Source: Anoplolepis gracilipes (lineage: Eukaryota; Arthropoda; Insecta; Hymenoptera; Formicidae). From it: a stretch of DNA of 64,000 bases. The DNA lies in the NCBI RefSeq assembly GCF_047496725.1, contig NC_132974.1:2611501-2675500 (forward strand). The letters run 5' to 3'. Of this stretch, positions 11,452 to 23,900 are shown piece by piece. Both the position numbers and the translations under genes were made by a program. The notes under the pieces were generated by a model. That model searched no databases. It saw only the letters and a program-made list of their open reading frames with translations, and was not told the DNA's origin. Every line of letters starts with the position of its first letter. Position 1 is the stretch's first letter.

Positions 11452-13855
11452 ATGATGCGGCGAACGGATCGAACGGTGAACATGACCCTGCGAAGATCCA
11501 GGAGGGACTCGGATCTCGTGCTGTCACATTTCGGTCACCTCAAGGAACACCTCTTCAAATTTCTCGTAATTGGCGATTATGGTGTCGGTGAGCTGCCGTG
11601 ATCGATAAATGATTGCTTGCATTCGAATTCGCGATTTACACGTGTAATATCGTTGACATACTGGACCTGTATAAAATTTTCTTTCGAAAAGTAATTAAGA
11701 AAAGACAGAAAGAGAGAAATAGCATACACGAGAAACTATATACAATAATCTCTCTATTGTTCATCTTGATTTTATCGATTATCTGAAAGTTATTATTTAT
11801 GATTATCTGAATAAGTGATTTTGTAAACGTATTTATTTAATTAATTTAAACCATTTCTTTATGCAATCTGGAAAGCAAGTTTACAAGTTTTTTACAAAGT
11901 TTAGAAAATTTTGAAACTACAAAAATTTTCGTACACAATTTTTGTTGTAAATATTTATAATACTTTAGAAGCGTTTAAAAAATTTTATAAAATCGCATTT
12001 ATAGAGAATAATAGATTCTTGGCAAATTTATAATTTTGTTTCAATTTGCTTTATAGAAAATTATTTTTTATTTCAGGTAAAACTGCACTGGTCAGAAGAT
12101 ACACGGAAGGTAAAAATATTATTTTATTTTTCGCTTCCGATTTCTTGTCGATCAGTTGTTTTTGCGCGTAAAAAGTTTCGTTGAAAATATTAGACGTAAG
12201 CGCATATCGCAATAGCAAATAAGAGGATTGCTAAATATGATAATGCGCGTTTAAAGAGAGAAAGAAAAAGAAGAAAATGAAAAATGTGCGCAAGCTAGCT
12301 TATCCGCTTTAAAGACACGTGCGTCAACGTACAACTGCGACTACGATACATCTGCAACATTAAAATCTGTACGTCGTCGGCGTTACTGCATACTGTTGAA
12401 ACTGTCTTTTCCAGGAAAGTTTTCCTCAAATTACAAGATTACCATAGGCGCCGATTTTGCGATAAAAACGCTCGATTGGGATCCGCACACTAAAGTAAAC
12501 TTACAACTATGGTATGGCAATCTTTCGCGACGCATAATTTATCTATTTTACTATAATATTTTATTGTATCTTTTTTCAGATTTTCTACATATATATTTTA
12601 AAATTTTTCTTAATTTTGCAAGATCACTATACCTAGAAACATGGAAGAAAACGATAATTCTATTCTAAATATTTCAGGGACATCGCCGGTCACGAGAGAT
12701 TTGGATACATGACGAGGGTCTATTATAAATACGCGTAAATATGACTTTAATACGCCTCTTATCCAATCGGATGTAGTCGGCGTTTTTGTGCGTATTATCT
12801 CTCTATATTAAATATATTTATTATTATAAATAAATAATTGGTATTATACTCTGATTTCTAATAATAACGCTTTATCGAGTCAAGACTAGGACGACTATAC
12901 CCCTTGACCGATCGATTGAAAATTTCAAATTAATGAGCGACTTCTTGATTTAACTTGTATTAACGCAGAGTGGCTGCGGCTCTTGTATTTGACATTTCGC
13001 GTGCGGCGACCTTTCAATCGATGAAGAAGTGGCTGTACGATCTCAGGGAAAAGATCACGTTACCAGATGGCTCGAATATACCAATCATTCTTTTGGCGAA
13101 CAAATGCGACATATCAGTTGCTGTGACCGATGAGCAGATCTCCAAATTTTGCAAAGAGAACAAGATAAACGCCTGGTATGCGACCTCGGCGAAGAACAAT
13201 ACCAATGTCGGTAGGTAGACTCGAAACTTGTGTTCATAATAATCTTTTCTTTCAATTTATATATTCTAAAAAATTTCCTCTTTGATATTTCCTCTTTATA
13301 ATATTTAATATTATTATATTATTATTTGTGAGTGTGAAAATAAGAGATGGGATTTCAGAGCTTGAGAATAAACTTTTCTATTTTGTTGCATTAATCTTGT
13401 ATAGTTTTAATTATTTTATCATCAAATGCTGATGTAGATTTCGAATAGTATAATACATATAAATAATACCCTATCAGCACACATGTTCAAAAGATGTTTA
13501 TAAGAGATCCACAGGATATTAAAATATGTTTTAACATTCTATGGATTTCTTAAAAACATCTTTTGAACATGTGTGCTGTTAAGGTACTTTCTGTGCATTT
13601 AAATGCATTCGAAAACACTTTAAAATACAATTAAAAAGACTTTAAAATATAATTAAAGGAAATATTCTGTGACTAATAGTTGAGATAAGCAGTAAATCGA
13701 GAACTAATTCTATTATTACAAAATTTCCAGATACAGCGATGCGCTATTTAGTGGAGAAAGTGTTGTGCGCGAAAATCGACAATGGTATACGCGACTCGAT
13801 TAAATTACAACGTGAGAACTTTTTGAAATACGAAAAATCTATTTGTTGCAAATAA
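11452..13855 (+). CDS. Rab32/Rab38-family small GTPase with His at the switch II Gln position
   Basis: Seven exons: 11452-11587, 12077-12109, 12415-12511, 12678-12734, 12969-13210 and 13731-13855 make 229 residues (the second exon is only 33 bp; six coding blocks in all). Rab32/38 proteins control traffic to lysosome-related organelles such as pigment granules. Visible motifs are the P-loop GDYGVGKT (41-48), TIGADFAIK (66-74), WDIAG (89-93) with the Rab32-type Ile, NKCD (152-155) and SAK (181-183). The C-terminus ends CCK, a possible double-cysteine prenylation site, although a single residue after CC is unusual. The WDIAGQERFG box reads WDIAGHERFG, so the GTPase-critical Gln is His94. The Arg-rich N-terminal extension (residues 1-30) is typical of the subfamily. 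A tandem ATG at 11455 is an alternative start. The stop codon overlaps an AATAAA at 13851-13856. Confidence 0.9.
13475..13578. repeat. 104 bp hairpin (perfect terminal inverted repeat)
   Basis: Perfect inverted arms begin CAGCACACATGTTCAAAAGA at the left end and return as the reverse complement at the right end (arms about 25 bp, imperfect beyond). It lies in the last intron of the Rab32-like gene and looks like a short MITE. No clear target duplication is seen. Confidence 0.7.
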
Positions 13856-14694
13856 AACGAAAGGATAATTATTTTAAGATTATAACATTTATTCAAAAAT
13901 ACAAATGTTGTGCGAAGCACAACAATGATGAGATAAACAATCGAAAAATTATCGAATATGTTGATAAAAGATTCCGTGCGATGGAAAAATAAAAATGCAA
14001 TTATCTCGCTGAAAAATTTATATATTAAAAATTTATATATTGTAATATACAACATTTATTTTATACAACAATCCATTTTTATTTATATTAGTATGCGTGA
14101 ATAACACTGTCCTTTTTCTTAAATTATACGTTTCGTAATAAATCATATGAAAAATAGCTGTGAATATAAATATAATAATTAATCTTTCAATTAACCTAAT
14201 TGTATCTGAAGTGACAATTTTTTATAAAGATAATTTTCTGAATTTTCCGAAATATTTTATGTATTTGTAACGTTTTGTAGATATTTCTGTTATCATCATA
14301 ACATCTAGTTATGCATACATTAACAAGCTTTTTTTATTCACTATATATAGCACATAATATATTATCAGGAATGGCATTTAAAGATTAGCGTCAGTCGAGC
14401 AAAATGATAATGAGATAAGTATTTACTGGTTGAGTTAGGTTGACTGTGACTAAAGTATGTCACGTCACAGCAGTAGCCAGTAGTAGCTCGTAGAATATTG
14501 TTTACATCTCTGTGCTGCTTACAATTTAAATAACAGTTAGCTAATATACATGTCATTTTAAAACACGTATTTGGTATACATCATTATAATTTGGCGTAAA
14601 GTACAAGATACAAGTTAAATTGTTTGAAAATTCTTTATATTTTGAGTTTTTTTCTATTTAAATTCTTTATATCTGAAGCACAACTAGAGTGATA
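13856..14694. other. Intergenic region, Rab32-like to PTER
   Basis: An AT-rich 840 bp spacer. It should hold the Rab 3' UTR on the left and the PTER promoter on the right. A less AT-rich patch at about 14390-14520 is the best promoter candidate. No gene was recognised. Confidence 0.35.
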
Positions 14695-17280
14695 ATGGCT
14701 GGTAATTTTCCAGATGTCGTAGAAACTGGTAAGTGCGAAGGAAAATTAAAAGTACATTATTATAATGGTTAGATTATATTCATAAATTCGGTCATATGAA
14801 ACTTTGTGTATTACTTTAGGTATCGAAAAAAAATCTCATATTATATAAAAAGAAAAATCTCAAATCTTAGATTATAAGTATATTTTATTCCTCTATCATT
14901 ACTACAAATTTCTTTATCTTTAAATCCTGTGACATCAGAAATATTAGTATAATTAGTAATAGTAATATATAAATATAAGATTTTGCCTAAAAATCTTCAT
15001 ACATACATATAAAGTGATATTATTCAAATAATAATAAATCCTCTTGAAAAATTTTTCAATCTTAATAATCTTTTTTTATAATGCAAAGGCAGATAGGCTC
15101 TACAATAGTTTAAGTATTTATCATTTATTTATTTCATCTCTTATGGTGCAGTGCTAGGAAGTGTACGATTATCCGAACTCGGCAAAACGTTAACGCACGA
15201 ACATTTGGCTGTCGATTTTCGTAAATTTTATGCACCACCACCGAAGCATATTGAAAAATATTTCTCCAAAAATAGTCTGCATCTCGCGGATATCGGATAT
15301 ATCAAGCAGTATCCGTAAGTCGAATAAAAAAATATATCTTTTTAATTCTAGTTTTAAGGCTTTCGGAAATCCTTTCTTCTGAGAATATCTTTTTAATAAA
15401 TATTCGGAATAATATTATGATTTCTTAAATAAAAAATGTGCATGAATCGTGATGGTAAAGGCATTATTTGCTTTTGTGTTAAGCATTCTGGAAAAATTTT
15501 GAATTATACTAATCACTTGTTAAATGAATTTTTTAATTAAACATTTTCACTTAAAACATAGCAAAGATAGTATTTTTTTCATCTAAAATTACGATATACA
15601 ATAAAGTTTGATGTATGAGACAGTCTTTACAATTTCTATAGAGATTTTTATAATTATATGTAACAATAATAAAAAATATTAAATAAATCTTATTAAAGGT
15701 AATAAATAATTAGTACACTAAATATATTGATTCAGATATAGCAGCATGAGTAATTTGGAGTTTTATGACGAGTACGCGGGAAGAGCTGTCCATACGGATG
15801 TAAAATTATTCAAGGAAGCTGGCGGTGGGACCATCGTGGAAAACAGCAGTCATGGTTTGAGACGCGACATTCTTTTAATGAAAAATATTAGTGAGTCGAC
15901 AGAAGTTAATGTGATTGCTGGAACCGGTATGTTTTTTGTTATATTATTATTACTATTATTATTTCTAAATGTTATGTACATAATATTCTCACTTTGACAG
16001 GATATTATGTCGCTAGCACGCAAACTGCATCCACCCTCGACATGACGAAAGAAGAAATATACAATCTTATGTATAAAGAATTGGAAGAGAGTTGTGTGGA
16101 GTGTCCCAATGGTTTGGAGATAAAGGCTGGATTTATTGGAGAAGTCGGTAGTACTTGGCCTATTGAAGGTACGTAGCTATACATATTAATTTGCTAAACA
16201 TTTTTTCGTCTATTATTTTTATAGAATAAAATATGTAAAAATGGATATCAAAATGTTGAGGAATAAATCTAGAAACCAAACTATTAAAAATGACACTAAA
16301 ACGTACATACTTCATATTTTATTGTTTAATTTATTAGACTACGATAATTTTGCATTGCAAAAAATAAATCTCGGATACTAATAAAATATAGTTAAGATTA
16401 ATTAATAATTAATAATAGACCTTGTAAAAATATGTCTTAAAGTAATTCTGTTTTTGTAATTAGATTTTGAAAAACGTGTCATTTGTGCGACTGGTGAACT
16501 TCAAGCACAATTGCGTTGTTCTGTGAGTTTTCATCCCGGAAGAGACGCGTCTGCACCTATGGAAATATTGCGGATCTATCAAGAGGCTGGTGGAGATCCT
16601 ACTAAAGCCATCATGTCCCATATTGATCGTAAGATTTATGAATTTCTTTTTATTATTTTTCTCTAATTAGCTTATATAAAATATTTCTCTAAAAATGCGT
16701 CGATTAAATAAATTTTATAGGTACGTTAATAAAAAAGGAGCAGCTCATGGAATTTGCTGATGATAATAAATGCTACATCCAATTTGATCTGTTTGGTAGC
16801 GAGTGTTCTTTTTATCAGTTGAATCCATCGATCAATATGCCATCAGATGCACAGCGTATCAAACGTATCGCACGTTTGAAAAAGGAAGGAAAACTGCACC
16901 GTGTTCTCATGAGTCACGACATTCATACGAAGCATAGACTAGTACGTATTTTTTAATATCTTAATTTAATTTTACATAATAAATTTAATTATAGTTTTAT
17001 AGTTTTTGTTTTTATGAATTAATTTTAATTTTATTTAACGCATATTTTAATTTTAATTAATAGAATTAAATAATAATAATAATTTAAATTAAGATAGAAT
17101 TAAATTGAAAATTCAACACTTGAAATTATTTCATTGATTTTTAAGATACATTTCGGTGGCCATGGATATTCTCATATTGTGAATAATATTCTGCCAAACA
17201 TGATAAATAAAGGTTTCACGATGGAAGAGATTGATTTAATAACAGTTGAAAATCCAAAAAGATGGTTTACTCGGCAATAA
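14695..17280 (+). CDS. PTER: Phosphotriesterase-related protein (PTER)
   Basis: Eight exons: 14695-14728, 15152-15314, 15736-15926, 16001-16168, 16464-16628, 16721-16941 and 17146-17280 encode 358 residues (human about 349); the listed blocks are the seven coding exons. PTER is a cytosolic amidohydrolase-fold metalloenzyme; vertebrate PTER hydrolyses N-acetyltaurine. The metal ligands expected for the family are all present: H27 and H29 in LTHEHL, E177 in GEVGS (PTER uses Glu where bacterial enzymes have carboxylated Lys), H209 in FHPGR, H238 in MSHIDR and D307 in SHDIHTKHRL. Other signatures are GGGTIVE near residue 95 and FGGHGYSHI near the C-terminus. The start ATG is the first in the exon and splits correctly into exon 2. 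It is followed on the same strand by a broken paralogue. Confidence 0.95.
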
Positions 17281-18195
17281 TCTACTTTCAGAATAAAAGT
17301 TACACTTTTTTTTATAACATAACATATTATATATCACATAACATGTATTTTCATGATTATTATTTGTAGATAGCTATAACAATTTATGTTTATTATTGTT
17401 CTGCACTAAAACTGTATTTTTAAATCAAGATAATACGAGTTGTATTGTATTTACAAGATATAAAAATTAATATGCATAACAAAAGTAATTTTCTACATTT
17501 TTTATGCATTTATTATATTGAAAATCACAAACGCGTACAACATATTTAACCTTTTAAACGTTTTATCGTTTAATCAACAAATAATTTATGACTTGTAAGA
17601 CTTGTATTCCATAGATCAACATATATATTACAAATACTAATCATTAAGTGTTAAAAGATGTAGGACCGATTGTTCAAACTTCTTACAATTAGTACATTTA
17701 TCCGTCAATCACTTAAGTAAATATCAGTAACTATTATTCTTTCTATTGTTAAACTTTATCTACGAGTTAATTATTAAGAGGCAATTTTATGCTACTCCAA
17801 TTACTGAGTAAATATGATATTTATCTATGATTGACGGGGTAAATCTACCAAAGTTGGAATAACTTTATTTGAGTTTGTACCTTTATGAGTTGTTTATACT
17901 TGTCATCATCAAAATAAATATGTATTTTTGTTATTAATATCAAATTGTGTGTACACATAACAAGCTTAACGATAAATATCGTTCATTATTATGTTATTTG
18001 AGTTAACTATGATATACGATGTCACAGTAGTTGCGATTACCCCAGATATTAGATATCACATTTGCATCACCGCACAAAACATGTAACATTAAACTTGGAT
18101 AATTTTAAACAGTGTACTCGATCACATTTGCTATTAACCGTGTAAATCAATCATTTAAAATAAATCACCAAATTTTTAACAAAAACAGAGTAAAG
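17281..18195. other. Spacer between PTER and its pseudogene copy, with a weak inverted repeat
   Basis: Non-coding. About 17660-17890 contains two loosely inverted blocks (ATTTATCCGTCAATCA near 17696 and TGATTGACGGGGTAAAT near 17826), perhaps a decayed MITE. The remainder is AT-rich PTER 3' UTR and the upstream region of the second copy. No gene was recognised. Confidence 0.35.
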
Positions 18196-18660
18196 ATGCA
18201 AGACAATGAGGAATCAATGTATGATACTTACGTGGAAACTGGTAAGAACGTGTAAAAAAATTATAAAATAGTTAATATATAAAATAGTAAATTGTATTTT
18301 TATACATATTCATGTATGGACTTTGATATATTTTTTATGTAACGAATTCAAGAATGATATAAATTATATATTTCTGTGAACTCGTCGAACATTTTTATTA
18401 GTATATTTTTATAATTCAAAGACTATTTTCTAATTTTTTGTGAATTCTGTGTAATAATCGCCACCATCCAAATGTATATTTATCTTATAAATATTTATTA
18501 TTTGCATTTTATGGTGTATGCAGTACTGGGACTTATAGAAATGTTTAAACTCGGCACAACATTAACGCACGAGCACTTACTAGGCAATTTTTATGAACTT
18601 TACACACAGTCTCCAGGAGTTTTATATTGAAATTATAATATCGCTCGCATCTCTAAAAAA
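18196..18660 (+). pseudogene. PTER paralogue, exons 1-2 (left half of a split pseudogene)
   Basis: Exon 1 (18196-18241) encodes a PTER-like start ending YVETG and has a good GTAAG donor. Exon 2 begins at 18524 after a CAG acceptor and keeps LGTTLTHEHL, including the HxH metal pair. A shift of one base then breaks the frame: the original frame hits TGA after SPGVLY (about 18626), while homology to the intact copy continues briefly in the next frame. Similarity fades by about 18660 and no donor is evident. The expected exon 3 is not nearby; it lies at 30745, about 12.1 kb away (the intact gene has a 421 bp intron here). Confidence 0.9.
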
Positions 18661-18858
18661 TTTTTCATTAAAATGCATGTGTATGTGCTAAACTTTAAGT
18701 TCATAATATGCGTTTAAGCGGCAGATGTTTATGTGTATATGTATATGCTAAAATAATATATGAAAAACTTATCAATTATAACATCAATATAAGAATGTTA
18801 TAGGTTTGATAAATGACATTCTTCACTGATAATAATAAAAAAAATTAATTACAAATTA

Positions 18859-18889
<31 letters not shown>

Positions 18890-18908
18890 CACAATTACTT
18901 TCTTATTA

Positions 18909-18981
18909 TTAGGTTGGTTCAAAAGTCATCTCGTATTTTATGTAAAAGAGATAATTCAAAAGAATTTTCTGACCAACCATA
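18909..18981. mobile_element. Mariner-like miniature element relic
   Basis: The left end reads TTAGGTTGGTTCAAAAG, which resembles mariner terminal repeats of insects. The right end is GACCAACCATAA, its inverted counterpart, with TA at both borders. Only about 70 bp are present and there is no transposase, so this is a tiny internal-deletion derivative or decayed end pair. Confidence 0.55.
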
Positions 18982-20307
18982 ACTTTTTATTATATTTTCT
19001 TTTCTTTTATTTTTATTATAATTTTATTGTTGATTAAAATCTTCTTTATCAATGCGCACGTTCAAGAATTCTCGATAAAAATTATTCAATTTTTCTCCTT
19101 TCTTCGTTTCTTCTATTCTTTAATTTCTTCTGTTCAATGTATCAAAAATAAAATAATAATATGCGATCAAATATTTTATTAATAATAATGATATGTGTCT
19201 ATTGCTAAAGATCACGAAAATGTATATTAATATATAATAACTCATAATGACTCATAAGATAACAGAAGCACGTTGCCAAATAATATTGTACTGTATCGAT
19301 AAGACTTGTAAACCCTTGTAAAATTTAGAAAACAATTTTTCAAAATAATGATTATGAAAATCATTACAACAGATTAATTATTTCTCGGAATTGGAGAGAT
19401 CTATAATAATGTAAAATATATATAAACGTGGAAAGGTTCATAAATATATAAAATACACATAAATGTGCAATTAAAGTGAGAAAATTGATCTTAATATTTC
19501 AAAACCAGTTATTTAGCAGCACAACGTTATATTCATTTATTTATTGTTTTGACAATCTTTTTACAATCTCATGCAGAATTTATACCTAAAAAATTTCTTA
19601 ACAAATTCATAGAAAAATATATTATTAAAAATGTAATTCACAAGTAGTAAATATACATACATGCAATATGTTATACGATTATCTGGAGTTTTACAAGACG
19701 TATTTACCGCGATAACTTTTTATTGACAAGACTTTTACTTTCAGACAGTAACAATCGCGAAAAATATTATATAGAATAATTTTCTTTCTCTCTTTCTCTA
19801 ATATCACTGATCCGATGATACGTTTCATGATTGATCGTGAATTTTGAAATTTTTCACAATGCAATATAAGAATTTATAAAATATCAAAATAAGCCAAACA
19901 ATAAACCGATCACAGTAAATTACATCTGTTTGTTTCATATTTATTTTTTTCAAAGAATGGAATAAAATATATGAAAGTATTGCTAATAATTACATTATCG
20001 ATTATATATAATTAAAAATCATAATCACATAAAAATTATTCATAATATAGATATATTATAATAGACCGATACGCGTGTGTTATTGTGTAAGTTTTGTTAA
20101 TTATTATGTATTGATTCTGTTTTTTGCACAATTTGTTTAAGTAAGAACCTTTGATCATTAAGTTGAAGATAACGTTTTTGTATCTGCCTTTCAATATATA
20201 AGTAGTCCTGGAACTTGGAGATAATCTAAAATAGAGTTCTTAGCAATAAACAATAATTTATTCTCTCTCTACAAGAATTTGACGCGGCATTATTTGCATT
20301 CATTAAG

Positions 20308-20310
<3 letters not shown>

Positions 20311-20384
<74 letters not shown>
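20311..20384. repeat. (CA)n/(TA)n microsatellite
   Basis: A run of CA repeats passes directly into TA repeats, about 74 bp in total. Any reading frame across it is artefactual. Confidence 0.95.
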
Positions 20385-20387
<3 letters not shown>

Positions 20388-20991
20388 GAGATAGTACATA
20401 TATGTCATATATACAAATAAATAAATTTAAAATATGAGATTATATAATACCATATTTCCGTTCATAACATGTATCGTTATATATGCTCCTCAGTTATTCC
20501 TGAGTAATTAAGCCATGTTTAATAATATCTACTTTTTTCAGTTTTTTTTCAGAATACTATTAATGAATTGATTTATTTAAAATAAATTATACTTTAATAT
20601 TTATGAATAAATAGTTTTATTTAATTTATTGTTATATTTTTAGTTTCGCATAATAAGAATCTAAAACGATATAATTTCTCTTCCTCATTAAAATAATTAT
20701 CATAACATACAATATGTATATATGACATTCAAAAAAATTACCTTAATAATAAGTGAGCATATGTACGTATTTATAAGTTCGTGAAAATTACCTTATCAAA
20801 TTGATCTATAGAATATATATTATTAATAAGAAGGAGTACTGCTGTAGGCGTTCGGAATGCACTATAATAATAAAATAGATATATTAAATTTCTATGAGTT
20901 TGATATAAACAATTATATAACATATTATATGACACCATAATTATGTAGCATAATATGTAACATATAATATAAAGAAAGATATATACTTATA

Positions 20992-23900
20992 TTACCTAGG
21001 TTTTGTTCTATCAAAAATATTTAATATTTCGTCGAATTTTGTATCGTTTTTTTTAGCACTTACAACAGTAGAAACAAAATGTCTTAATTCAAATTGATTT
21101 TTTGTATTTAGTTTAACATCTTTTAATTCTTTATTAAGTGTTGGTATATCAGAATATTCTGAAATAAACTTTCTTATTTCAAGATAATTTGGGCAAGTTA
21201 AAAAATATAAAATTTTATTATCATTTCTTGTTATTTTATTCAACACTTGGTGCCAAATAGTATTATTCGCTGTCGTCAAACCATAACAATATGTCCATTT
21301 CTTCCACCACGACGAAAGTCTACAATATTAATGAAAAAAAGAATTTATTATTGAAATGTATAAGTTTATAGTTTTGTATATTAATTAAATAATTTATATA
21401 TTTCTTTTCTATCATACAGAATACAATAAAAAATAATTATAAGATATTCGTTATATAAAAAAAATTATGTATACTTTGTAGAATTTTCAAGATGTTTTAT
21501 TAATTGGGTATGGGCTTCTTTTATGCAAGCCGGCCTGGTAAAATTGAGAAGGCATGCCCATTTTACGGCTTCTTGCCTTAAAACTTTAGTAAGATTCTGG
21601 TCCGTAGATTCTTCTTCGAATTTTATTTTATTAATGAGTGGATCCAACATTGCTCCCAATCTTTCCTAAAAACCGATAAATACAATAAATTCTATTTGGA
21701 TATTATAATATATATAATGTTTAATATTTAGAATATAAAAATGAAATTAAAAAAGAAACAGCTCTTTTGCTCTTAAAATTTTTATTTTTGATCTAAATAA
21801 GATTATAAGAAAGCATACATCTCTTTCAGAAATATATGTTTTAATATTTTTTATATGTTTTAATAATTTTTCAAAAAAGTATTTATTTTTTTTAGAAAGC
21901 CAGGTGTTTTGTATGCAATAATGTAATATATATGTAACATATTTTTATTCAAAATCTATCATATATATTTACCTTAATATATTCTGTATTATTTATGGGA
22001 AAAAGTGGAAAGGTAATTGACATAAATTCCATAGCTTTGAACATAGGATACCATGCTATGTAATCTGTCTCTCGGGATAGATATTTAGCAAGTTTCCAGA
22101 ATATATCAGGATCTAATATGCCCGCTAACATAAAATGAAACGTATCATCGATGATTTGAGCACGATTCAGAACGTGTATCGTTTCAAATTCTTTGTAGTT
22201 CAGATATGTAATAAGTTTACGCCAATTTTCATCATCGTAGTTGACACGTAAATATGCTGTATATAAAATGTATGTATATAATATAATAAATAAATTATAT
22301 ATATCTTTATCAAAGAATTAAATTCCAAAAGAGAAATGTTTTGTATAAGCTTAAAAGTAAAAAGTAATTTCGATTTTAAACAATGACTAAATTATATGTA
22401 TTATACAAACACGATTTGATCAAATGTAACTACTTTTACTATTATAGTATCCATATATATTTATCACCTTTAATTTTATATATAAGGTGATTCTCAATAA
22501 GCATGAAATTGAAAAAATGAAAAATTATAGCAGATAATTTATTAATATATTCATTTTATCCTTCTCCAAGAGGAAGTTACTCTATCAAAGAAGAAAATTA
22601 AGTTTTTATTTTTTTTCCTTAAATTTTGGGTAAATTAAATGAATGCATTTTGGTAGACATTTTCCAGTAGCAGAATTTACTTATTAATATTTTTTTAAAT
22701 ATTTTTGTATCATTATATAAGGAAATGGAAAAGTTAGCAATTTCGATTCAATTTTTTATTAAAACTTTTTAATGGAACGGAATATGTGACCATCTAAAAA
22801 TTTGGAAACTTTTTGTCTTTTATTTTTTTCTTGTAAATTCAACAGGTTTCAAATAACAATATAAAATATATTAGCATGCATAGTTTCATTCCCTTATATG
22901 TATAATCAGATGGGAAGATTATAAAAGTATTAGTTTTTGCCAATAGAAAATATGCACCAAATTTCATTTTTTTTTATTTTGTCCAGAATTTAAGAAAAAA
23001 AATAGAAGTCTGATCTTTACCTTCCCCTTTGGATGAGTATATCTCCTTAAAAGAAAGAATAAAAGTATATATTTATATAAAAAATTTTCCTTAATTTTCA
23101 ACAAAATAGTTATCTAAAATTTTTTACATTTATTTAGAATCATTCTGTATACATTACAATCTCCGTTACCTTCAATTTTTTGTCTATCTAATATGAATGT
23201 AATATAATCTAATATGTATAATTAAAAAAATTTTTGTAATAACTCTTTTGAAAAAATTATCTATTAATCACTAATATGCTAATTATTAATTATATTAATT
23301 GTTAATAATTTAATATTTAATTATAAGTAGTATATTGATTGCTAGTAGTTTGATTATAATATTATAATATATAATATTATTCTCTTATATTTTATGCAAT
23401 ATTGAATAGTATATGTAATATTTAACATAAGTATTATGTAATATTTAACATAATATTTATTTTTTAAGATAATATAGAATATATTATAACACACACACAA
23501 AAAGAAGACAATATATACGAAATATTTTATGTAAATATTATATGCGTATATAATATTTGATATTATTTTTCATAGTTATATGAAGGCTAATGTGTTTATA
23601 CATAATGTATACAGGGTGTCCCAAAATGACCGGTAAATATTTTAATGGCAGACTCTTTAGAACATTTTAAGACGAAAAGTTTAATACAAAAATGTCGAGG
23701 TTACAATAGCTTTAAAACCAGAAGCGATTACATTTCATGAATACTTAATAAAGCTGAGATTTCGCGCGCCTGAGCTCGGCAAAATAACAAGTGATAAAAG
23801 TGTTCCTATGAATAGCGCTCTTTTCACTATATTATCGTATAAATATTATGTTATCACTTGTTATTTTGCCGTACCTGAGTGCGCGAAATCTCAGCCCTAC

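Larger units (their letters stand above)
18661..20991. other. Non-coding AT-rich stretch between the PTER fragment and the M1-like gene
   Basis: About 2.3 kb without a recognisable gene. It holds a mariner-like relic (18909-18981), a dinucleotide repeat tract (20311-20384), and, at about 20817-20865, a possible small 3' exon of the M1-like gene (minus strand, acceptor then a short tail with an in-frame stop). Confidence 0.35.

Noticed and set aside
20226..20408. Minus-strand frame of Tyr-Ile and Val-Cys repeats
   Set aside because: Translation of the CA/TA microsatellite.
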